64,000 nt of DNA from Haematococcus lacustris (Eukaryota; Chlorophyta; Chlorophyceae; Chlamydomonadales; Haematococcaceae): the NCBI GenBank assembly GCA_030144725.1, contig JASKMD010000008.1:16823863-16887862 (forward strand). The letters run 5' to 3'. This document shows, in pieces, positions 21,988 through 31,426 of the stretch. Below the pieces are notes generated by a model that was given only the letters and a program-made list of their open reading frames with translations, was not told where the DNA came from and ran no database searches. How positions within the stretch are numbered: position 1 is the stretch's first letter; the number at the start of each line of letters is the position of its first letter. Position numbers and translations under genes: made by a program.

Positions 21988-22159
21988 TGTTACGTGACCA
22001 TGTAAGGCTAAGCTAATGCCGGTTGAGAGATCTGGATCTCCCCTGTGAGAAGTGTGATGTGGTGAGGTGATCTGAGGCCGGGTTCGATTCCCGGGCAGAC
22101 TTCCTGACAACGCCCAGTCTGTCACGGAGAACTCAATCATCGCCACTCATCACGCAACA
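21988..22159 (+). repeat. 3' LTR (172 bp)
   Basis: Same as the 5' LTR except one base (atcatcgcc versus atcaccgcc). Followed by the TGTTG duplication at 22160-22164. Confidence 0.95.
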
Positions 22160-22984
22160 TGTTGCTGTTGCTATACCTGACCTTACACATGTATGCCACT
22201 GTGTCTTGCTATCTGTGGCTGCAGGTCAAGAAGCAGGCACAGAAGCTGTGGCCGGACCGCATCCTGGCCCTGGCCTATGGGGCAGCTGGCTTCAATGGCA
22301 GCGGCACCATTGGCTGCAGGGGTGTCCCTGTCAGCCAGATGCGGAAGGAGGCAGTGAAGCAGTTCAGGCCAGAGCGTGTGGTGCTGGTGGACGAGTTCCG
22401 AACCAGCCGGGTCAGCTCAGCCGACAACACCCCCAGTGAGACCCTCCTTGGCACGCCGCCTGAGTCCTTCAGGTGAGGGGGTTGAGGATAGGGGTTTGTT
22501 GGCAGTGTTTGGAAGTGGTGGAGTCCATGTGACTAGGTAGGGTCAAGATGAGACATCTTACAACTGTGCATTACCCCATGTGTCCATGCAGGTGGCTGCG
22601 ACCAGTGAAAAGCATGGCAAAGCGATCCCAAGTCCGGGGCCTGATGTGCTCAACAAGCATAAACAACATCACCAGGTAAGCACAGACCCAACCCTACACA
22701 TGTGCATGACATGAGCATATCCCACATGACATGACACATGAATTGACGTCATGCATCTTCCACACCCATGTGCAGGTTCAATGACCGGGACGTGTCAGCC
22801 GCGCTGAACATTCGCCGCTGTGCAGTCGGCCCAGGGCCACGTCCCACTGAGCTGTGCTACTGGACTAACCGCCCAGCCATGCCAAAGCCAGGCCAGCCAG
22901 GCCAGGAGTGGGTGGAGATAGCCGACAAGCCCCTATTGCTCAAGTGGCAGCGCAAGCTGCAGCAATAGCCAGCTACAACTCAAG

Positions 22985-23200
22985 ACAATCCCAACAAAAA
23001 AAAACAATGAACCCCTAACAAAGGGGATGTGTGTGGCGCAGGCACGGGCACTGGCACAGGCACACACACCAGAAGGCTGAGCTGAAGTGGGCATTAGGCA
23101 CACTGTCGGTAGCCTTTACAATGATGAGCTCGCAGCCCGGTTCGATTCCAACTCATGCTTTATTTAGGTGTAGCATGAGGGCTGTAGGGTTCAGGAGTTG
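22985..23200 (+). ncRNA. Candidate Fanzor guide-RNA (omega/fRNA) region or SINE-like tail
   Basis: Noncoding 3' end of the element, starting about 20 bp after the stop codon. It is shared with 45889-46110 (minus), 29085-29223 and 41531-41608. A short hairpin (CCCCT/AGGGG, about 23015-23029) is kept in three copies; in the 29-kb copy both arms change together (CCCTT/AAGGG). Further on are GAGCTGAAGTGG (23079-23090, 11 of 12 positions of a pol III A box TRGYNNARNNGG), an exact B box GGTTCGATTCC (23139-23149), and a last hairpin CTCATGCT/AGCATGAG. In TnpB and Fanzor systems the scaffold of the guide RNA comes from this place, with the guide read from the flank after the end. Transcription is not shown. 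Confidence 0.5.
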
Positions 23201-23209
23201 TAAAACCAT
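23201..23209. other. Right 9-bp target-site duplication of Fanzor element
   Basis: TAAAACCAT, matching 14872-14880. The same word occurs again at 23217, so the right flank has a small direct repeat of its own. Confidence 0.6.
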
Positions 23210-23823
23210 TACTGTGTAAAACCATTACTCCAACTCCGGGCCAAACCGCATTGGAAACGGTTGGAGTTGGAGTCCAACCGTCCACGCATGGTCTGCCCCA
23301 GGTCTGCCCCAGGCCCTGGCCCCCCCCCCCGACAGACAGGCAGCTAGGGCCGCGTAGGGTGGCATCCCTAGATGGATCCAAAGTGCAGAGCAGTCTCAGC
23401 AGGCAACATTATAGAGCATCAACGCCCACCTGGCCACCGTGCTGGCGGCGTGGGAGCCAAATGGTGGAGAGCCAACACCGAGCCACGCTGTTCTGACCAA
23501 CCAGCGTCTACGCCGTAAACTCTGCGGCTCCTTATGCCAAACTAGACAAACAGGAGGGCATTGGCGTGGCCTCTCGTATGCCGCTGACACTGTGATGAAA
23601 CCCCTCGCGATGCTGGCTGCAGGTCAACCATCAGGCAACAATGATGAGCTCTGTCTTGCCATCATGTTAGCCATTGTCTATAGTGTTAGCCTGTCGGTTG
23701 CCTCCGTGACAATGGCTGCAGGTGGCTCGCGCATGCAACACTGTATGAGTTCGACGTTAGCTGTGTGTGACACCATGTTCCCTGTCACGCCAAAGACCCG
23801 CTAACACGCTCGTGACGGCATCC
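23210..23823. other. Intergenic, no gene recognised
   Basis: No convincing exon. Should contain the promoter of the following gene. Confidence 0.4.
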
Positions 23824-26800
23824 ATGGCAACGCTGCAATACATCTTAGGCGAGGCCATCAAGAAGTTGGACAAACTCATTGATGCGCCCAGTGCGTCCGC
23901 CGCAGCATCGCCTCAAACGCGTCGGCTACTAATGATAACCGATTTGTGATTGCAGTCACGCGCTCGACGCAGCCGCCCGATAGCGCTAACACTGCGGACC
24001 CATGTTCAGCCCCAGGCCCCACCCCTGCCCTGGCCCCTGCCCCAGCTCCCTCTACAACTCCCACTCCTCCAACAGCGGCAGACCCGAGCAAGACAGCAGC
24101 TGCAGCCCCCTCTAAGCCTACTCCCAAAGCAGTAGCACCCGCTGGGGGAGCCGCTGCAGCAGATGCATCCTCCCTGTTTCAAAAAGTCCTCATCAAGGTA
24201 CCGTCACCAGCCATAGGCAGCCTGCATTCCTGACTTGTCTAAGCTTGTCTTGGCACCTGCGGACATAGTGCTGGTGGCCACCGTTGTTGCTCACACCCAC
24301 CCTAGTGACCAGAAGTAGAGACCCATATGGTGTGTGTTGACCAGGAGCATGCGTCATTGAGATATGTATGGCTTGCACAGCTTCCTAAGCTTCCTGGGCG
24401 CCCCTGCGCACCAGGTGGCTCGTGTGTCTAGCGTGGAGGTGGTGGAGAACAGCAGCAAGCTGTACCGGCTGCAGATTGAGCTAGGCAACGGGGAGACACG
24501 GCAGGTGGGCCAGCACTGTGCCTGCCTGCCTTGTCCACTGCTGCGGGCAACATATGCTCCCGCTACTGTGTGACCACTGCTCGCTCCCACCCCTGCCTGT
24601 CTCCTGTGACAAGGCTGACGCATGGACATGACAGGACAGACATGCTGACACAGCATGGGGCAAGGGGTGGGGTTGGGTGGGATGGGGTGAGGTGTGTTGC
24701 GGTGACGCAGGGTGGGGTGGGGTGAGGTAACGCGATAGTGCCTGCAAGTAGTGTGCAAGTAGTGTGCCTGCAAGCACAGCCTGCTCCCCCTCCTCCCCTC
24801 CTCACTTCCTCCCGGTTTAGGTCAGCTGCCTTGTGTCGCTGCTCATCACTTTGTCAAAGAATGGCAGCAGGAGTGGTGGCAGCAGGGGGGCAGCGCCTTG
24901 ATACATTACGTGCACGGGGCTGTCACTGGCCTGTTGCAAATGCATTGTTGGCGTTGCAGTTGCTGCTGTGGCTGTTGGGCAGCAGGGGACTCTGTCAGGG
25001 TCTAGAGCCCCTGTCTGCCGCTGATGGCTACTTGCCCATGCTGTACTAGGGAGGGTGGCAAGGGCATATGCCCCGGGGCTAATCTCCTTCTACAATGCAA
25101 GCCCGGCAGAGTGGGCGCAGCCTCTATTTTTTTCATTTTTGTTTTCTTTGTTTCTTCTTTCTTTCTTTCTTTTATTCTTTCTTTCTGTCTGTCTGTCTTC
25201 CCTGCTCATGTGTGTGTGTGTGGGGTGCCTAGCCAGGTGTGTGCAGGCATGCAGCCGTTCATCCCCCAGGAGGAGCTGCAGGGCCGCATGGTGTGCGCTG
25301 TGTGTAACCTGAAACCCGCAAAGCTGGCAGGTGGGCGCCGGCATGGGCAGCAGCTAGGCCGCACCTGACCTCATCCCCCTCCCTTGGCCTCCCCCTTAAT
25401 GAAGTTATGCCCCCAGGTGCAACCGGCCTGTGATGCCCACCCTGCACTGTAGGGTGTGACCTCACTCCTGTGTGCAGGGTGCCCGCCTGCTGCACCACAT
25501 GGGTCACACCTGGGCTGTACAGTCAGGCAGCTAGCCAGGCTGGAACCTTGGCTCCCTTTGCCACAGCCCCACCACCTGAAAATGCATACCTAGCCGACAG
25601 GCTCATGTGAGGGACGTAAGTCGCACATGACCAGGGCAGGGGTCTCGCTGCTCCACAGCCCTACTACCTTGAAGATGACCCTGCCTGACCCTACCTGGCC
25701 CTATCTGGCCCTGTGCAGGCAACATGAGTGAAGCCATGCTGCTGGCCGCTGAGGCTGTGGAGGGGCCCCCTGCTGGTGAAGGGGGTGAGGCAGGGGCGGG
25801 GCTGCGGGTGCGGCTGCTGAGCCCCCCTCCGGGGTCCAGCCCTGGTGACCAGGTGTACCTGCAGGGCGCACAACCCAGCCTGGACACCCCAAAGCAGGTC
25901 AGGGGTGATGGGGGCAGAGGAGGGCAGGGAGGGTGGGCAGGGCGGTGGGTAGGGGGGTGGGTAGGGCGGGTGGGCAAGAGAGTGGGCAGGGTGGGTGGGC
26001 AGGGGAGTGGGCAGGGGGGTGGGCGTGGGGCAGTTTGTAGAAGGTGGGAGAGTGAGTCAGCACAGGGCTCTGTTGTGGGGCGTAGATTGGCTGAGCAGCT
26101 GAGGTAGGCAGCAGTGGGGTGTGGGGGATATCATGGGTAGTGGCAAGCAGTAGTAACATTGAGTTTGTTGGTCATGCGCACAATGATATTGGCTACACAC
26201 CCGTCATGTCCGGCCCGGACTCCGGGTTCCATGCTCCTATCTCAAAGTCGTCAAGCTCCTCAGCTGCAGCGGCCGGAGCAACCTATGTGTAATGTACAAG
26301 CCTTGTGGCATGCGATGCTAAGGTTGCATGCTATTGCTTCAGCAAAAGGGTTCAGCAAATTCGAAATGCTCGGCGGTTGGGTCCGACGGTTGGGTCGCCA
26401 CGGGTCGTCCATTTGCGCTGCTGAGACGCTCCCCAAGCAGCTACAGGTGTGCAGGAGAACCGTGTGGGGTCAGACCGCGCATCGCGCTAGCCACTTTTGC
26501 ACACGGCCGAAAAGTGCAGCGGTCGAGAGCAAATGGGATTCTAGAAACATGGGAACAGGGCCCATAGCTTGTTGTTGATGCGTAATGGACTTTGGTTCGG
26601 TTTTGGCTTGATCATATTTCATCATATTCTCTGGCTTGATCATATTGGGTCATATCTTAAAGATTTTTTCGGGCGCGCCTTACATATGGCTAGGCATAGG
26701 CAGCAGTGGGGTGTGGGGGATATCATGGGTAGAGGCAAGCAGTAGTCACATTGACTTTGTTGGCAGCAGCAGCTGCAGCTGAGCGTCTGTCTTTTTGCCA

Positions 26801-27177
26801 GCAACGCCACGATGGTACCTGCCCAATGGTTTGTACAGTGGGATTTTGGGCAGCAGCAGGATACATAATTGGCTGCGGCTACGGGTGGACGTGCAGGACA
26901 GTTATGCCCAGAGCAAAGCTGCACTTTGCTGGTGCCAGACCTGCGCCCTCACTTCTGGCCACTTCTGCCCCAACACTCCTGGTCACTCCCACCCTGACCT
27001 GCAGCCTTCAGCACGCTCATGTTACTACAGGTCAAGTCGGAGCACTTCAAGGCGGTTGTGGCGGTGCTCAAAGTGGCAGACAATCATCTAGCCAGTCTGG
27101 ATGGCGTGCCGCTGGTGACGATCCTGGGTCCGGTGACGGTGGCCGAGGACATCCCGCCCGGCTCAGCAATACACTGA
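23824..27177 (+). CDS. AIMP1/EMAP-II-like tRNA-binding protein
   Basis: Six exons give 272 residues in one frame: 23824-23890, 23956-24197, 24415-24504, 25237-25330, 25719-25897, 27031-27177. The N-terminus (ATLQYILGEAIKKLDKLI) is an amphipathic helix. A Pro/Ala/Thr/Lys linker follows, then the OB-fold: VARVSSVEVVENSSKLYRLQIELGNGETRQ, FIPQEELQGRMVCAVCNLKPAKLAG, NMSEAMLLAAEA, LLSPPPGSSPGDQVYLQG. These are the hallmarks of the EMAP-II domain of AIMP1, Arc1p and the C-terminal parts of some TyrRS and MetRS proteins, which binds tRNA and brings it to the synthetase. No synthetase catalytic motif is present, so this is a stand-alone cofactor. The usual VSG(L/I) before the second strand pair reads VCAGM. 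Intron 5 holds a 525-bp insertion-like block. Confidence 0.85.
26105..26763. repeat. 67-bp direct repeats bracketing 525 bp inside an intron
   Basis: 26105-26171 and 26697-26763 match with three mismatches (taggcagcagtggggtgtgg...). Both lie in intron 5 of the AIMP1-like gene. The 525 bp between has no recognisable gene. Either a duplicating insertion or a partial tandem duplication. Confidence 0.85.
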
Positions 27178-28067
27178 ATATTGCGCTGAGCAGCAGAAGA
27201 ATGACGAGGCCACGCGGTATCTACTATGCCCTAACCTCTGGACGCGCGTCATAGCTAAACCTGATATGAAAGATGCAGCAGACAGTTGCCTAGGCTTGGC
27301 CAGGCTTTGCCTCAGGATGTCCCAACATGGGGTTGGTAATCTTCATGCAAGTACTCGCACCAGAGTGCACCGATTCCGGTAGCGTTTGTTGCATTGGCAC
27401 CTGCGAATTACTCCGCATCTACTGGCAAGCGGCGCGTTAATCCTTGCATCAGAGTCCGTGCCGGCGCAAGCGAGCACGGACACACCTCAGCTGCTCACTA
27501 TTGATTGTTCTAGTGGTGAGTAGTGGCACCAATGAGCGAACTCCGCCTGGCATCCAGCCGGAAGTACAATCACAGCACAGCCCGCCAGGCTCGCTCCGCG
27601 AGCCTTTTGTTGGTGCAGGCGGTGTTGGAGGGCCATCGTGGGGCTAGTAATGACTCGACATTGCAGCGAGGTGCCAATGGATAGAGGTTTCTCTAGCCAG
27701 CCACACAGAAAAAGGGACCCCCTTGCACAAATCGGCATGTTGTGAGCTGACCACTCTGAGTTATTAGAATTTCGAGTCATTACTCTGTTCGTAACTCTAC
27801 GACACAGCTGCTGGAATAGAAAGCACGGCAATCCATTAACCAGGGCCGCCTCCTCACCCTTTGGCGTGACCCGACTCTGCCTTGCAGAATTGACTAGCCT
27901 ACTCCGACCGCCTAGACCATGCCCCCTCGCACCCCCTTGCAGCCCCACCACCTCCCAGCCCCCGCAGAAGCCTCCCACCCCCTCCCACCCCCTCACTGTC
28001 GGCATGTTGTGAGAAGCTATCTGTTAGGGAGTTGCAAGCTTACCTTCGCTTCCACCAGCAGGAGCTT
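27178..28067. other. Intergenic, no gene recognised
   Basis: No coding sequence I can support; scattered short ORFs only. Confidence 0.4.
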
Positions 28068-28610
28068 ATGAAGGGGTGGCTGAAGCCCAAGCTGAAGGGT
28101 CTTGTCATGGCCCATATCTGCAACACAGTAGCCGCCCCTGACCTGCCCCCCCCTCCTGCTGCACCCCCCTGGCAGCAGCAGACAGCTGGTGCTGGTGCTG
28201 CCCCTGGGCTGCCCACCCCTCCTGCTGCACCCCCCTGGCAGCAGCAGGCAGCTGGTGCTGGTGCCGCCCCTGACCTGCCCCCCCCTCCTGCTGCACCCCC
28301 CTGGCAGCAGCAGACAGCTGGTGCTGGTGCTGCCCCTGGGCTGCCCACCCCTCCTGTTGCACCCCCCTGGCAGCAGCAGGCCGCTGGTGCTGCTGCCGCC
28401 CCTAAGCTGCCCCCCCCTCCTGCTGCACCCCCCTGGCAGCAGCAGACAGCTGGTGCTGGTGCTGCCCCCGGGCTGCCCACCCCTCCAGCTGAGCAGCAGG
28501 GGGTCAGGGCGGAGCTGGACACAAGCTGGACACGCAAGCGGAGGGCGGGCGGGAGGGATCCGACCCAACATGTCGAGCAAGGTAACGTAGCAATGTCCTA
28601 CACACCTTGA
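28068..28610 (+). CDS. Proline-rich repeat ORF, hypothetical
   Basis: ATG 28068 gives 180 codons. A basic 20-residue start (MKGWLKPKLKGLV) is followed by about five and a half 22-residue repeats (PxLPxPPAAPPWQQQxAGAGA; 66-bp units, about 28132-28490), and a charged end with TRKRRAGGRD. The frame is also open upstream to a TTG at 28032, so an upstream exon is possible. It resembles low-complexity algal proteins with SH3/WW-type proline motifs, but I recognise no family. The array is open on the minus strand too, so coding potential is uncertain. Confidence 0.35.
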   Translation: MKGWLKPKLKGLVMAHICNTVAAPDLPPPPAAPPWQQQTAGAGAAPGLPTPPAAPPWQQQAAGAGAAPDLPPPPAAPPWQQQTAGAGAAPGLPTPPVAPPWQQQAAGAAAAPKLPPPPAAPPWQQQTAGAGAAPGLPTPPAEQQGVRAELDTSWTRKRRAGGRDPTQHVEQGNVAMSYTP

Positions 28611-29084
28611 GTGGCCTTACCGAGTGGCCAGGTAGTAGGTACTACTCACGAAGCGGTCAAGCAATGCAGCAGCCTTGTATACTTCCGAGCATGGGTGGAG
28701 GGGCGTCGTTACATCGGTTTGGCGAGCCATGTGCATTGTTTAACTGCAGCGACTGTCCCTGACTGTTTGCAGAGGCTACTGGGCCACGTCGGTCGCGGCG
28801 GTCGGTCGCGGCGAGGCCCGCATGAGCAAAACTGGCATGAATTTGAATGTCAAGATTTGAGCCGCCATAGCACCCAGCACACTGCACGGTATTTAATGTT
28901 ACAAGCTGCACCGCATAGGTGACAGAGTCCTCTATACAGGGATGTGCGAAACATAAATAGAAACCACGTGGCTGAGACGCGGCGTCGTTTTGATTACCAG
29001 GGGTCGGTTTCCTATCATTTCCTGTCATTTTTTGCTAGTTGGGGTCGCCTGACTTTGCCTCCTTGCTGCTGCCCGCTGCATCCC
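28611..29084. other. Intergenic, no gene recognised
   Basis: Nothing coding that I can support. It ends at the third Fanzor-tail copy. Confidence 0.4.
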
Positions 29085-29223
29085 CCCCCAAAAAAACAAT
29101 GAACCCTTCTCAAAGGGAATGTGTGTGGCGCAGGCACAGGCACTGGCACAGGCACACACACCAGAAGGCTGAGCTGAAGTGGGCATTACGCACACTGTCA
29201 GTAGCCTGTACAATGATGAGCTC
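29085..29223 (+). repeat. Fanzor-element tail fragment, module A only
   Basis: About 139 bp closely matching 22992-23131: the A-rich start, the small hairpin, the ggcactggcacaggcac stretch and the A box. The match stops at GATGAGCTC, the exact point at which the copy at 41531 begins. No coding part of the gene is attached. Confidence 0.85.
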
Positions 29224-29382
29224 AGGCGTTCCCAACTACCTGAAAACTACCCCCCTGTGATAGGAAGCCCGTATCTCCGCAGCCATTCAGTCAAAAATAT
29301 ATGTAAACAGTGCTTTGAACAGAGGAGACTCAAAGCTACGAGATGGCCGACGCAGCAAAAACTATCTCGCTCTCAGCGGTGC

Positions 29383-30422
29383 TCAGTGCCTGCCCAAAGA
29401 TCGACATTTGAATTCATGCGATTTTGCCTCATGCGAGGCGCGCCACACTAGCACGCTTCGCCACACCGTTGTTGCTGGCACCTGCAACGCGCAGCAGCAG
29501 TCGGAACATGATTTGCTTCTGGCATGTGGACGCGACGACGGCAGTCGTGACGACTGGATACCACTGTTAGCATTTGGAGCTGCTGCTGGCGCTGGTGCAT
29601 TCCCGGCTGCTCTACTACGCTTAAACAAGGTGCTAGGTGCAGTACGTGGTGTTGTCTCACCTTGCTTTGCTGCCCTCGACTTGTTAGCTGCAGGTGCCTC
29701 ACGCTTACGTGACATGCTTGCCGCTGCCAGCTGTTGCTGCTGTTGAGGGGGTGCACCAGTAGGACACCGGTCTCTAGATGCAACCTGACGGTGCTCAAGC
29801 AGTGGTGAGCATTATAGGGTGCAGTCCTGGCTGCTGGCCTCCCCACAAGGCCCTCTTGAGTTGGAATGAAGATGTCTGTTGGTGAGGGTGCGAGGCCGGC
29901 TGGGCTGAGCTGCTCTGCCATGCTGCCCATGGGCCGGCCATGGCTATCCAGCCTTCCGTAGCCAGCCTCTGCACACCGCCTCAACACCTCCACTGAGACG
30001 GGGTGCTGCTCCAAAACCAGCAGCTGCTGCTTCTGCTTGAAGGTGAGTTGGGAGTGGTGGGGGCGGCGTTTTTGCCGGTAGTTCTGCACCTGACCCTGGA
30101 GGCTGCGTTGAGCAGCCCGTAGGGAGTGATTGGTAGCTGCTGTTTTGGATGCCACCTGCTGCAAAGTTGCATGCTAATCCTGCATGCGTTGGTGCGCTGC
30201 CTGCAGGTCGTTTAGATCGCCCTGCAACCCATCCGCGGTGCCCAGTAGTAACTGCTCCACATCTTGCAGCCGCTGCACCTCAGCCTGTAGGTCACAGTTT
30301 GTCGCTTGTGCCCTACAAGCTGCAGCCTTGATGTTGTTAGGGCAATGCAGATTGCCAGCCCTTGGCGACTTGTTTAGTGCATTGAGCTGGGCGCTCTTTG
30401 CCTTGCTTAATCTCTTCTTCAT
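29383..30422 (-). pseudogene. Coiled-coil protein ORF interrupted by one stop
   Basis: ATG 30422 opens a frame with KKRLSKAKSAQLNALNKSP and a heptad-rich stretch (LQAEVQRLQDVEQLLLG). A single TAG at 30171-30173 interrupts it, after which the same frame runs on (LQQVASKTAATNHSLRAAQRS, SQLTFKQKQQLLVLEQHP, PTDIFIPTQEGLVGRP) to 29448. In another frame, 29715-29383 starts at an ATG with MSRKREAPAANKSRAAKQ, a nuclear-type basic sequence, and could be its continuation. Predicted coiled coil; family not recognised. A pseudogene, or an unsplit intron at the stop. Confidence 0.4.
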
Positions 30423-31425
30423 GGTTAGGGTGGTCAGGGTGGTGGGGGGTGAAGGATACAGAGATGGGTGAAGGAGAGGTAGGGGGGAGATGGGTGAAGG
30501 AGAGGTAGGGGGGAGGAGGCGAGGAGAAGGAGAGTTAGGAGGGAGGAGGCTGATGGCAGGCTGGGCTGCTGGGAGGAGGTCTACTGGGGACTTGGCTGGG
30601 TAGACGAGGTTGGGAGATGGTGGGTTAAGGTGTGTTGGTGGTCAGACCCTCCCAACTCTGATAAAACCTTTTACACAACCATGTCATGGACATTCCGGCG
30701 CCGGGAAGTGTGCGATTGGCGTAGCACCGTGCCGCATGCGATGACCGCTTAATCTGCTATACGCCCGTAATGCCAGGAACCCCGTAAACGAAAAAAGTGC
30801 GCCCACCGATCAGCCGGTCGCTCTCACCACATCGCGCAGCGCAAGTCAGCTATGGGAGTGCTTCGCAATACCATGGTTGCCTCCCAACGCTCTCAAGGCA
30901 AGTACAGCCGGCGCTTATGATTCCTACCGGCTCAATCAACCCGACATTGTTTCCTGGATGTAGACGCGCACTTGGTCCGTATTCTATGAGGGTGTTGAGC
31001 CCAGACGGTCTTAAAGCTCAGAAATACCTTTCCACTGAGGTAAGGACTGACATGTCAAGTCTGTGCAGCCTATACGAAGCTTGTTTTTGTTATTGTGCTC
31101 CTTACGTTAAATGAAGCAGAGTTACCCACGCCCGGTGCAGCTGTCAATGCAGGAAAAGCATATGTTATCAGAAAATTATGCACATCGTGCATAGCTCCCC
31201 CCCAACACCATGCTTGGCGACTGTTGCAGGAGCCGGCTTGCCCAATCTCAGCCGCCACTACCACCAACACCACCAACACCACCTCCTCACCCCACCTTAC
31301 CCCACCCTACTACCCACCTACTTCTCCCCTTCCCTTCACCTCCCCCCTGACATCGTAGCCCTCTCCCAACCCTGTCCAACAGCCAAGAGCGAGCCCCATC
31401 ACCCTTCACCAACCTGCCGGTAAGT
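30423..31425. other. Intergenic, no gene recognised
   Basis: Begins with G-rich irregular repeats (gaaggagaggtagggggg, about 30460-30560). No convincing exon. Confidence 0.4.
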
Positions 31426-31426
31426 A

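Larger units (their letters stand above)
17242..22159 (+). mobile_element. Ty3/gypsy chromovirus LTR retrotransposon, 4918 bp, defective
   Basis: Order: 172-bp LTR, primer-binding-site candidate, about 470 bp leader without a gag, protease-RT, RNase H, integrase, chromodomain, polypurine tract, 172-bp LTR. Flanked by perfect TGTTG duplications. It lies in an intron of the Fanzor gene, in the same orientation. The two LTRs differ at one base (c/t near the end), so the insertion is recent, yet pol has at least four breaks and gag is not detectable. It probably moved using proteins of a relative. Confidence 0.95.
14971..22968 (+). pseudogene. Fanzor: RNA-guided TnpB-like endonuclease, disrupted
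   Basis: Start is ATG 14971 (MARKKRRTG) or 14905. Exons: 14971 to about 15230, then a frame break, 15231-16166, 16347-16436, 16583-17185, 22225-22472, 22592-22675, 22776-22968, about 800 residues. The N-terminal half is helical (wedge/REC-like); HTDG precedes a RuvC-like fold with GADPGKTDMATVA (RuvC-I Asp), VLVDEFRTS (RuvC-II Glu) and FNDRDVSAALNI (RuvC-III Asp). All three acidic residues are present. Fanzors cut DNA guided by an RNA made from the element's 3' end. Odd points: CX2C zinc-ribbon residues after EFRTS are replaced by RVSS; a 44-bp near-tandem duplication lies at about 16592-16679; the exon ending FWAK at 17185 is followed by GG instead of GT; the intron after it contains a 4.9-kb retrotransposon. 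The phases of all 3' exons fit. Confidence 0.85.
14881..23200 (+). mobile_element. Fanzor-encoding transposable element, split by a Ty3 insertion
   Basis: About 3.4 kb without the nested retrotransposon. The right end (...gggttcaggagttg) is the point at which this copy, the copy ending at 41608 and the minus-strand copy ending at 45889 all stop matching. The left end is inferred from the 9-bp duplication TAAAACCAT. Termini are CA...TG; I see no convincing terminal inverted repeat. Fanzor genes are known passengers of diverse eukaryotic transposons; no separate transposase is visible here, so mobility was probably supplied in trans. Confidence 0.65.

Noticed and set aside
14881..23200. Bacterial contamination with an IS605 element
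   Set aside because: The TnpB-like gene has spliceosomal introns with correct phases and sits among algal genes; the nested element is a eukaryotic chromovirus.
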